Below are positions 37,401 through 49,400 of a stretch of 64,000 bases of DNA, one piece after another. This DNA is from Euglena gracilis (Eukaryota > Euglenida > Euglenophyceae > Euglenales). A model generated the notes under the pieces. That model ran no database searches and was not told the origin of the DNA. It worked only from the letters and a program-made list of their open reading frames with translations. Position numbers and translations under genes: made by a program. Location: positions 62,289,668 to 62,353,667 of the forward strand of contig CP154955.1 in assembly GCA_039621445.1 (NCBI GenBank), in the 5' to 3' direction. How positions within the stretch are numbered: position 1 is the stretch's first letter; the number at the start of each line of letters is the position of its first letter.

Positions 37401-40400
37401 CCAAGGTGGCCGACATCGCCTACCCGGGGGCCGACCCGTTCGAGTGGTCCAGCGAGGAGGCCAAGCTGAAGGAGCTGAAGAACGGCCGGCTGGCCATGAT
37501 TGCCGTGCTGGGCTTCTACTTCCAGCACGCCAAGACGGGGGCCAGCCCCATCGAGAACCTGGTCGCGTTCATCAACGACGGCGCCAACATTACCACCGCC
37601 ATGTTCGCCACTGCCGGTGTGGGATTTTTTTTGCCTTTTGTTGTTGTCAGGTTGATGCAGGTCGGTTTTTGAATCAAGTCCAACACATTTTCAACGGTTG
37701 TGATCTGCTTCTCCATTTTGTCTGAGGGCCAGATGAGGCAGGACATTTATTCCCGCAGTCTTTTAGACCTGCCAACAGTCAATGGGCCTGCCAACAGGAT
37801 GAACAAACAAAAACCATTTGAAAAGGGTTCAAATCTCAGAAATCAACAAACATATTTTTTCACACTTTTGCATGTTTTTTGGGTCTGCGATGTGTTAAAA
37901 AAGGAATTGCCAGGAATCCCTTTTTTCCCTCGAAGTCCACGTGTTTTTTCACAAATCTTTCTTGTGGATTTGTCGTTGAATATGGTGGGAAGGGAATTCT
38001 TTCCATTTTCCCGGGGAATGAAGATGGTGGTTTCAAGGGAGTGGAACCAGCCGTTATTCCTTTACCGCTATCAATTGTGTATTCCCTTCTTTGGTGGGTT
38101 GATGTCTGGTACCGCAGAAAGAAAGCAGGGCAAGTGAAGGCTGAAAGTGGGGTCCCAGACATTTTGTTCAAAATCGAAGAAGAAAAAACTGGACCATAAC
38201 CCCTCTTAAAAGCCCCCTTTCCAAACCTGTAAACCCCATTCAAAATTGCCCTCAAGTTCCTGCTTCCACAGACAGGCAGGTGGGCTTTTCCTTTGATTTC
38301 CTCCATTAGCTCTTCTCGGCTATCTTCGTCCTCCAGGGCCCGCCGATGGCTGTCGGCAGGACATAACGTGGTGAACTGAACACCTGCCATGCTCCAGAAG
38401 GCTCACGGTGGCACATAGGCAGCTTAATCAGCTCCCACAACCCCTTACTGCAGTCCCACCCCCCACACACACCAGGTATATGGGGCACATTCACATCCCA
38501 GGGGCAGAACCCATTCCACGATGCTGCATGGATGCATTGAAAGGACCTGGAAAATGGCATTGCTGGGTGTGAGGAGATTGTTTCTTGACCTTTTAGCCTC
38601 TTCAACTCACTGCCCAGCCCAGACCACCTCCCTTCTTGAACCAGACAAGCACGTCCAGGACACGCATTCCTGTTGGACATCCAGTGTCTGCCTCTTGCAA
38701 ACTAACTCGAGGCCGAGGGTTTTCTCCCTCAAAATAGCCACAAAACACACCACCTACCAACTCACACCAAAATGACCCCCTCAAAGTTGACACCAAAAAT
38801 GCGGTTTCCGTATCATTTCAGAACACGCAGCATTTAGGCCACGCAAACGCAAACACAACCATCCACGATGCCACCATTGCAATCGGTCATCATCCAGGCA
38901 CATTTCAGGCACAGTTTGGGCAGCCAACATCCAGCAACCAGAGACTTGTGGTGGGACCTTAATTCACATTGGGGCAGATGGCAGCAGATGGGCACTGACG
39001 TTGTGGCCAACGTGATTGCCTCCACTCTTATGGGGCAAGAACGTCCAGTGCCGAATCCGCGCCCCTCATGCCAACAAACCATCTAGCTCACCAATGGGAA
39101 GCGGAATCCCGCTTCTCTCGTTCAGGGCAGGGATTTTTTTAAGTTTGGACCCCCGGGGGGGGGGGAGGGGGAGGGGTAGGGGGGGGGGGCTCCGCCGGCC
39201 CCCCTCCCCCCCCCCCCGGGGGGGGGGTCCCCCCAGAGGGGGGTGGGATATACTTTTCGGCGCCGCAGGCGCCGAAAAAATTCTATTTTTAGCACGTTTC
39301 GCGATTTTTCGGCCATTTTTTGTGGGTCCCCCGGACCCCCCTCCCCCCCCCCCGGGGGGGCCCCCCCTCTAGGGGGTGGGTGGGTGGGGGGGGGTTCCCC
39401 CCCCCTCCACCCCCCGGTCTTAAAAAAACCCCTGGTTCAGGGTCCACATCGGATGATTGCCATGATTGCACTCCTTTCAGAGACATTTGTTTTAATTGGA
39501 GTGAAGTGGTCAGATGTTGTCCTGTGTTGATGAGGTTGATGCCAGGCCTGAAGGTGATTGTTTGTTATGATGTGAATTGGAGGAAGTTTCAGAGGAAGCG
39601 AAAACCCGCTTCGTCCATGCCAAAATTGAAAAATAACGGGCAGGTTTTGCTAAGTCTTTCAGTCCAAAGGGGTTGTTTCCCCCCAAAAAGGAAGCGGATT
39701 GCCGCTTCCCCTAAAACACTACCAAAAATCTCCAAAAAATGTAAGCTAGTTCTAACCCCAAAAAATTTGCACGGTTTTGGGTGCCGATTTTGGGGTCAAA
39801 ATCCGATCCAGCAAGTCAAATTTTAGGTGGGCAATTTGCGCCGCCGAAGTCAGGAATCTGTCACGTCTTTTCCCGGACCCTCTCGCTTGGGTCGGCAAAA
39901 TGATTTGGCACCGAAAGCGCTGGAAAGGGGTGGTGACGCCCCCACGACAGGGTGAGATGGGGAGAAGTACGTGTTGGTTTTGTTTTACTCTTCCACTTTC
40001 TTTTCTCTTTCAGGCAAGAAGGTGCGGCCCACCCCGGCCCCGGCCGCCGCCTCCACGGAGCGGCTGCTGTGGATCCCCGGTGTCAAGGCCCCGGAGCACC
40101 TGAACAACACGCTGGTCGGGGACCGCGGCTTCGACCCGCTGAACCTCGGCAAGAACCCCAACGCCCTGGAGCGCTTCCGCGTGTCTGAGGTGTTCCACGG
40201 CCGGCTGGCCATGCTGGCGTTCGCCGGGGCGCTGGTGCCGGAGCTCCTGGCCACGCCCCAGTTCATACCCTCCTCCCATTTTATTGACTCCCCCATTTTC
40301 ACCCCCCCCAGAAAAAAATCAGAAAAAATCAGAAGAACTCTATTTACACCGACCCTTTTTGCATCCACCATACAAAGAGCAGTAAATACAAAAAGCACTC

Positions 40401-43400
40401 AGGCACCCTCTTTTCAGCAAGATATGAACAGATGAATTGTTGTTCATTGGGGGAGGACAATAAACCGGGGAGAGGACGCCCCCCCCCCCCCCCGTTCATC
40501 ACCATGACCCATTTATACAGACCCCCCCAGGATTCAGGAAATGAGAAAAGTGGTAAACTCCCGACACAGGAAATGGGGGTTTTAAAATAAATTCTTTGTG
40601 GTCACAGGTGAACAGTTACATCCCCCGGGGGGTTGAGGCAACAGCATGCTTTCGGTCACCGACCCCCGTCAGGGCTTCCCAATTATCTCTGCCCCCGCTT
40701 CCCTCCCCACAGGGCTCCCCTGCTTCTGAGGGAAACCCCTGGCCATTGCCCTTCATGTAGCTTTTTACCATTTTCTGGGGTGTGCCGCCGCGCGGCGTGG
40801 CGTGGTACGACGCCGTCCACACCCCGGACCCGATCACGCTGACCACGTTCCTGCTGGTGCTGGCCGTGGCCACGGGCCCCATCGAACTGTGGCGGTACGA
40901 CGGCCGGTTCCCCGCCTGGGAGGAGGGGGAGGAGCCGGAGCCCAAGGTGGCCGACATCGCCTACCCGGGGGCCGACCCGTTCGAGTGGTCCAGCGAGGAG
41001 GCCAAGCTGAAGGAGCTGAAGAACGGCCGGCTGGCCATGATTGCCGTGCTGGGCTTCTACTTCCAGCACGCCAAGACGGGGGCCAGCCCCATCGAGAACC
41101 TGGTCGCGTTCATCAACGACGGCGCCAACATTACCACCGCCATGTTCGCCACTGCCGGTGTGGGATTTTTTTTGCCTTTTGTTGTTGTCAGGTTGATGCA
41201 GGTCGGTTTTTGAATCAAGTCCAACACATTTTCAACGGTTGTGATCTGCTTCTCCATTTTGTCTGAGGGCCAGATGAGGCAGGACATTTATTCCCGCAGT
41301 CTTTTAGACCTGCCAACAGTCAATGGGCCTGCCAACAGGATGAACAAACAAAAACCATTTGAAAAGGGTTCAAATCTCAGAAATCAACAAACATATTTTT
41401 TCACACTTTTGCATGTTTTTTGGGTCTGCGATGTGTTAAAAAAGGAATTGCCAGGAATCCCTTTTTTCCCTCGAAGTCCACGTGTTTTTTTCACAAATCT
41501 TTCTTGTGGATTTGTCGTTGAATATGGTGGGAAGGGAATTCTTTCCATTTTCCCGGGGAATGAAGATGGTGGTTTCAAGGGAGTGGAACCAGCCGTTATT
41601 CCTTTACCGCTATCAATTGTGTATTCCCTTCTTTGGTGGGTTGATGTCTGGTACCGCAGAAAGAAAGCAGGGCAAGTGAAGGCTGAAAGTGGGGTCCCAG
41701 ACATTTTGTTCAAAATCGAAGAAGAAAAAACTGGACCATAACCCCTCTTAAAAGCCCCCTTTCCAAACCTGTAAACCCCATTCAAAATTGCCCTCAAGTT
41801 CCTGCTTCCACAGACAGGCAGGTGGGCTTTTCCTTTGATTTCCTCCATTAGCTCTTCTCGGCTATCTTCGTCCTCCAGGGCCCGCCGATGGCTGTCGGCA
41901 GGACATAACGTGGTGAACTGAACACCTGCCATGCTCCAGAAGGCTCACGGTGGCACATAGGCAGCTTAATCAGCTCCCACAACCCCTTACTGCAGTCCCA
42001 CCCCCCACACACACCAGGTATATGGGGCACATTCACATCCCAGGGGCAGAACCCATTCCACGATGCTGCATGGATGCATTGAAAGGACCTGGAAAATGGC
42101 ATTGCTGGGTGTGAGGAGATTGTTTCTTGACCTTTTAGCCTCTTCAACTCACTGCCCAGCCCAGACCACCTCCCTTCTTGAACCAGACAAGCACGTCCAG
42201 GACACGCATTCCTGTTGGACATCCAGTGTCTGCCTCTTGCAAACTAACTCGAGGCCGAGGGTTTTCTCCCTCAAAATAGCCACAAAACACACCACCTACC
42301 AACTCACACCAAAATGACCCCCTCAAAGTTGACACCAAAAATGCGGTTTCCGTATCATTTCAGAACACGCAGCATTTAGGCCACGCAAACGCAAACACAA
42401 CCATCCACGATGCCACCATTGCAATCGGTCATCATCCAGGCACATTTCAGGCACAGTTTGGGCAGCCAACATCCAGCAACCAGAGATTTGTGGTGGGACC
42501 TTAATTCACATTGGGGCAGATGGCAGCAGATGGGCACTGACGTTGTGGCCAACGTGATTGCCTCCACTCTTATGGGGCAAGAACGTCCAGTGCCGAATCC
42601 GCGCCCCTCATGCCAACAAACCATCTAGCTCACCAATGGGAAGCGGAATCCCGCTTCTCTCGTTCAGGGCAGGGATTTTTTTAAGTTTGGACCCCCGGGG
42701 GGGGGGGAGGGCGCGGGGGAGGGTGGGTGGGTCCGCCGGACCCCCTCCCCCCCCCGGGGGGGGGGGGGACCCCCCAGAGGGGGGTGGGATATACTTTTCG
42801 GCGCCGCAGGCGCCGAAAAAATTCTATTTTTAGCACGTTTCGCGATTTTTCGGCCATTTTTTGTGGGTCCCCCGGACCCCCCTCCCCCCCCCCCGGGGGG
42901 GCCCCCCCCCTCGGGGGGGGGTGGGTGGGGGGGGGGCTGCCCCCCTCCCCCCCCCGGTCTTAAAAAAACCCCTGGTTCAGGGTCCACATCGGATGATTGC
43001 CATGATTGCACTCCTTTCAGAGACATTTGTTTTAATTGGAGTGAAGTGGTCAGATGTTGTCCTGTGTTGATGAGGTTGATGCCAGGCCTGAAGGTGATTG
43101 TTTGTTATGATGTGAATTGGAGGAAGTTTCAGAGGAAGCGAAAACCCGCTTCGTCCATGCCAAAATTGAAAAACAACGGGCAGGTTTTGCTAAGTCTTTC
43201 AGTCCAAAGGGTGTGTTTACCACCAAAAAGGAAGCGGATTGCCGCTTCCCCTAAAACACTACCAAAAATCTCCAAAAAATGTAAGCTAGTTCTAACCCCA
43301 AAAAATTTGCACGGTTTTGGGTGCCGATTTTGGGGTCAAAATCCGATCCAGCAAGTCAAATTTTAGGTGGGCAATTTGCGCCGCCGAAGTCAGGAATCTG

Positions 43401-46400
43401 TCACGTCTTTTCCCGGACCCTCTCGCTTGGGTCGGCAAAATGATTTGGCACCGAAAGCGCTGGAAAGGGGTGGTGACGCCCCCACGACAGGGTGAGATGG
43501 GGAGAAGTACGTGTTGGTTTTGTTTTACTCTTCCACTTTCTTTTCTCTTTCAGGCAAGAAGGTGCGGCCCACCCCGGCCCCGGCCGCCGCCTCCACGGAG
43601 CGGCTGCTGTGGATCCCCGGTGTCAAGGCCCCGGAGCACCTGAACAACACGCTGGTCGGGGACCGCGGCTTCGACCCGCTGAACCTCGGCAAGGACCCCA
43701 ACGCCCTGGAGCGCTTCCGCGTGTCCGAGGTGTTCCACGGCCGGCTGGCCATGCTGGCGTTCGCTGGGGCGCTGGTGCCGGAGCTCCTGGCCATGCCCCA
43801 GCAATGAAATGATTCATTTTGAGTTTCCATTTTGATTTCTAAGGCGGCGTTTTCCTGCAACAAGTGGGGGGGGGCGATACCCACCCCAGGAACCGGCGGG
43901 AAAACGGCTGAGAACCTTTTTGCCTTGGTGCTGGCAGCCTCAGAGCATGCCCAAAACCGCGTGCAAAAATGGCCGCCCGTTTGCTTTTTTTTTAGAAAAC
44001 GGTTAATATCCCCGAGCAATAGCAAGCTTACCCTCAGGGAAATCATTTTTGGGACAGCCTCGCGGGCACAGGGGTTCTTTCAGTGTGGACCCCGGGGGGA
44101 TCAGGGGGGAGTGGGACATAGTTTTTGGCGCTGAAAAAAATTGAAAAAAAGCTACTATTCTTGGTATTTTTCGCGATTTTTGTTCATTTTCGGGGGAAAA
44201 TTCAGTGCATCCCCCAGGACCCTCCACCTCCCCCCGGACTGAAAAAAACCCCTACCCGGGCGTTGTATGAAGTCTCTGCCGCTTTCCTTGCCCTCATTGT
44301 CCATGTCTGCAAAATGAACACAGCTGGAGGCATGCCGCTGCGCGGAGTGGCGTGGTACGACGCCGTCCACACCCCGGACCCGATCACGCTGACCACGTTC
44401 CTGCTGGTGCTGGCCGGGGCCACGGGCCCCATCGAGCTGTGGCGGTACGACGGCCGGTTCCCCGCCTGGGAGGAGGGGGAGGAGCTGGAGCCCAAGGTGG
44501 CCGACATCGCCTACCCGGGGGCCGACCCGTTCGAGTGGTCCAGCGAGGAGGCCAAGCTGAAGGAGCTGAAGAACGGCCGGCTGGCCATGATCGCCGTGCT
44601 GGGCTTCTACTTCCAGCACGCCAAGACGGGGGCCAGCCCCATCGAGAACCTGGTCGCGTTCATCAACGACGGCGCCAACATCACCACCGCCATGTTCGCC
44701 ACTGCCGGTGTGCTGATACCCAGTGATTTATTTTGTCACTTCACTTATTTTGCACGTCACATTTAATTATGCTTTTTTTTGCATGCTCCCTTTTCTCCAT
44801 CAGGCAAGAAGGTGCGGCCCACCCCGGCCCCGGCCGCCGCGACCACGGAGCGGCTGCTGTGGATTCCCGGCGCTAAGGCCCCGGAGCACCTGAACAACAC
44901 GCTGGTCGGGGACCGCGGCTTCGACCCGCTGAACCTCGGCAAGAACCCCAACGCCCTGGAGCGCTTCCGCGTGTCCGAGGTGTTCCACGGCCGGCTGGCC
45001 ATGCTGGCATTCGCCGGGGCGCTGGTGCCGGAGCTGTTGGCCACTCCCCAACATGTGTTTTGTTTGTTGGAGGAAAGGATGTTGTCGGGTTTTTTTTCAC
45101 ATCCAAATCAGGTTTGTTTTGGTTGGGTGCCCACCCGACGGGGGGCATTTGCTTAAGGGATTGCAGCCTCCCCCCCCCTGGGGGGGCTGGACTGCAGCTA
45201 GTCCAAAATTGGCTGGTGGGATTTCTGGCAGACTCCCCCCCCCTAGGGGGCCTGCTTCCAGGGCCAGCCAGTGGAAAATTTTTCCAGTGATCAGCGCAAA
45301 TCGCCGAAAAAAATTTTTTGGGGACCCCCCAAAATGGCCTAAAATGCCCGTTTTTGCCCATTTTTGGGAATTTTTGGAACAAAATCAGCCAAAACCTTAT
45401 TAAAAACCTCATTTTTCCTCCGGCGCTGTGCCGGAGGATTTTTTTTTTCCAGTTCGGAGGACCCCCGGACCCCCCCCCCCCCGGAGGGGGGTCCAGCTAG
45501 TCCATTTTTCCAATGTCTAGCCGATTGACTTGCTAGAAGCAAGGCCTGGTTGGGGGTTGCAGGAACCAGGTCGGTGGGCAAGAGGAAAACCCCCTTCATG
45601 TTTGAGGGTTTCTCCAAGGAGATATTTTTAACATGACTATTTGAAATTTGCAACCCCAAGGGTCGAACGTCCACTTTGTTTTCCCTGTAGTTCCTGGTTT
45701 CGGTCAGGCACATTTTTGGGCTGTGCAAAGGAAAATGCATGCGCTCTTAAAAATGCGCTCAAAACAAGCCATCACACTCAAAATTGTCATCGAAATGTCA
45801 GGGTGACCAACCAGATCCGCTTCATCAGGCCGGGATGTGCAACAATTGCAAGGTGTTGTCTGTGCAGCAATTGCCCTTTTGTTCCATGTGAAGCCTCGCT
45901 GGGGTGTGCCGCCGCGCGGCGTGGCGTGGTACGACGCCGTCCACACCCCGGACCCAATCACGCTGACCACGTTCCTGCTGGTGCTGGCCGGGGCCACGGG
46001 CCCCATCGAGCTGTGGCGGTACGACGGCCGGTTCCCCGCCTGGGAGGAGGGGGAGGAGCTGGAGCCCAAGGTGGCCGACATCGCCTACCCGGGGGCCGAC
46101 CCGTTCGAGTGGTCCAGCGAGGAGGCCAAGCTGAAGGAGCTGAAGAACGGCCGGCTGGCCATGATCGCCGTGCTGGGCTTCTACTTCCAGCATGCCAAGA
46201 CGGGGGCCAGCCCCATCGAGAACCTGGTCGCGTTCATCAACGACGGCGCCAACATCACCACCGCCATGTTCGCCACTGCCGGTGTGCTGACACCCATTGA
46301 CAGCTTTGTTTTGTATTTCACCTCACCAACCATCCCCCCAGCAAACTGTCATGCCTGACATCCTGTCAGCGGTTTCCTGCCCGGGAAACTGTTCGGGTTC

Positions 46401-49400
46401 GTGTCACCGGCCATTCTTTCAGTATAGGAAGTTATCAGTGTCTCCGACACTCCCCAACCTGTCAGATGACAGCTTTCGGGGCGACCCCCCTCGGGGGCGG
46501 GGTATGGGAAGCTCCGCAGACATGAGGTAGGTGGTAGGGGGGTCACCCACCCCATCCCCCAGGGCAGAACGGGAATCGGCCGAACAGCCAGGGTGGTGGG
46601 TGGCGGGGGGTCGACCACAGGGTTTGATATAAGGAGGGCGTACATGGTCCGGACCACCCCTCCCCACCTGCCAGGGGGGTCCGGACCAACCACCCCCCCC
46701 CCACCCAGGGATGGATGGGAAGCCCTTCGGTATTGAGATAGGTGGTAGGGGGGGTCGCGCCCACCCCCCCCCCCCCCTGGATGTTGGGGGGGTCCGGACC
46801 CCCCCCCTCCTTGACAGGTGCCAAAAATAGCAGAAAATTTTCTTCCGGCGCGCAGCGCCGGAAAATGAGCAAAAAACACCCCTGTTGCTGACTTTTGGCC
46901 ATATTGCCCATTTTTTGATGTGTTGGTGTTTTCCCCCAAAAACATGTTCAAAAAAATTCAAAAAATGAGCATTTTTGGATCGATTTTCAAAGAAAAATCA
47001 GGGTTTTTTGACCGATTCCGACCCGATTTCCGGCCCTTTGCCCGTCCATGAAATCGAAAAAAATTTCGGCCCCCCCCCCAGTTTCGAGGTAGGAGGGGGG
47101 GGGTCCGCCCCCCCCCCCCCCCCCCGTGTGGGGAGGGGGGGGTCAGACCCCCCCCCCCCCCCCCCTCAAGGCCTCCCATCCATCCCTGCCCCCACCTGTC
47201 CTTATATCGAACCCTGGTAAACCAACCCCCCCACAACCCCTCTTCCCGTATTTTAGGGAGTACCAAATTTTGGACCCAAAAATTTTTTTCCAGCGCCGGG
47301 TGTTTTTTGACCCATACGGGAGGGCCCCCAAAACCCCCCAAAACCCCATTTTTTCACACCTTCCCAAAATTCAACATTTTCTCAAAATTTTGATTTTGAG
47401 AGGTTTTTGAAGCAAAAAAGCCATTGAAAGTCCAGAAAATTTCAAAGAGAAAAAATGTCAGTAAAGTTTGCTTCATTTTTTTGACGTTCGTTTTTTTTTT
47501 TTCATCCCCATCGTTCTCCAAAAACTACCAATTTTTTACCCTGATATTTTGAGATTTTTTGTGAAATGCAATGTGGTTTTCCTTAAAAAACTTGGGAGCA
47601 TTTTTCAAACAAAAATTTCAAAAAATTTTCCGGCCAAAATCCCCGTTTTCCCGAAATCGATGAAAACGCTGTGGTGGGTGGGGGGGTCGACCCACCCCCC
47701 CCCCCCCCCACCTCACGGGTGGGGGTCGACACCCCCCCCACAAGGCTTTCCTGTTCTGCCCTGCCCCCCCCCCCCTCCAGGAGGGCAAGGTGGTAGGGGC
47801 ACAGGCGTGGACACCCCCTGTCATGCCAAGGATTAGTTGATTGCCCCCCCCCCAGGGGTTTTAAGTTGTGGACCGTCAGCCAGCAATTTTGTTCCAGCCG
47901 AGCAGAGCTGACCCCCCCCCGGGGGGGTTACAGTAGGAGGAGGTTCGAGCTCGAACCTCCTCGAACGTTTTTAAGCCCCCCCCCTTCAAAGGGGGGGGGC
48001 TTAAAAACGTTCGAGGTCCCTCCTCGAATGTCCTCGAACGACATTCGAGGAGGGTCTCGAACCTCCTCGAACGTCCTCGAACGACATTCGAGGAGGGTCT
48101 CGAACCTCCTCGAACGTCCTCGAACGATGTTCGAGGAGGGTCTCGAACCTCCTCGAACGACCTCGAACGATGTTCGAGGAGGGTCTCGAACCTCCTCGAA
48201 CGACCTCGAACGATGTTCGAGGAGGGTCTCGAACCTCCTCGAACGACCTCGAACGACATTCGAGGAGGGACCTCGAACCTCCTCGAACGTCCTCGAACGA
48301 CATTCGAGGAGGTTCGAGACCCTCCTCCTGCGTACATGCATACAGCTTTCAACGATTTTTTTTCTTCAGAAACGACCACCCAAGCAGGCGAGACCTATTC
48401 CCTCTCGATATGTGATTGGGTTGGTAATTTGAACTTTACAAAACCCCCCCGTCGCTTCCTACTCGGGCAATTTTTCCTTACGCAGGAATGCACTCATCCA
48501 AAAGTATTTCTGTTCAAAAATATTCCCATACCAAATACCAAGAGAATTTCTGAGGTTATTAGAAGGAATAGGGTTAGGGTCAAGATTTCATCCCCAATGG
48601 TTGCAACCATCCTGCTCATCGTTGCTATATTTCCCTCTACAGGGTACACAGCGAACCCAAAGAGTCGCCCAACTAGGGTGAAATGCACGCATTGTAAAAG
48701 AAGCATTTTTTTTTCTTTTGCAGAACGCACCGGTTCTTCAACTTTTTTTTCAAAAACATTTCCATACCGAGAGAATTTCTGAGGTTATTAGAAGGAATAG
48801 GGTTAGGGTTAAGATTTCATCGCGAATGGTTGCCAACCATCCCGCTCTTCGTCAGTGGCAGAATTTAAAAGGAACATATTGTTGAGCTGTTTTGTAAGTT
48901 GCAAGTCCATGGTTCGTTGTTCTTGATTCTGCTTGTTCTTTTTTGTCTTTCAGTGGCACGATCCGGAAGAAAGCAAAGACAAGGGAAGAGAGAGAGAGGA
49001 TTTTGTTTCATCTGTTTCTGCTTTCAGTGGCAGAATTTAAAAGGAACATATTTTTCCTTACGCAGGAATGCACTCATTCAAAAGTATTTCTGTTCAAAAA
49101 TATTCCCATACCAAGAGAATTTCTGAGGATATTAGAAGGAATAGGGTTAGGGTCAAGATTTCATCCCCAATGGTTGCAACCATCCCGCTCATCGTTGCTA
49201 TATTTCCCTCTACAGGGTACACAGCGAACCCATAGAGTCGCCCAACTAGGGTTAAAAACATGGGGGGACCCGAGCGAGGCGCCGAAGGCGCCGAGCGAGG
49301 GTCCCCCCATGTGTATTAACCCTAGTTGGGCGACTCTTTGGGGTAGCTGGTACCCTGTAGGGGGAAATTTTCCACGCATTGTAAAAGAAGCATTTTTTTT

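Larger units (their letters stand above)
36403..40013 (+). repeat. Tandem segmental duplication, copy 1 (unit 1 plus both following introns)
   Basis: Matches 40014-43553 almost base for base, at an offset of 3611 in the first exon and 3541-3540 after a 70-bp indel (around 37040-37120). The copied module is exon, nonconventional intron, exon and conventional intron, so it added exactly one in-frame unit. Confidence 0.92.
40014..43553 (+). repeat. Tandem segmental duplication, copy 2
   Basis: Second copy of 36403-40013. Differences are a 70-bp indel, changes in G/C/T run length (for example one extra T near 41490), and a few substitutions near 42487, 43170 and 43210. Confidence 0.92.
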
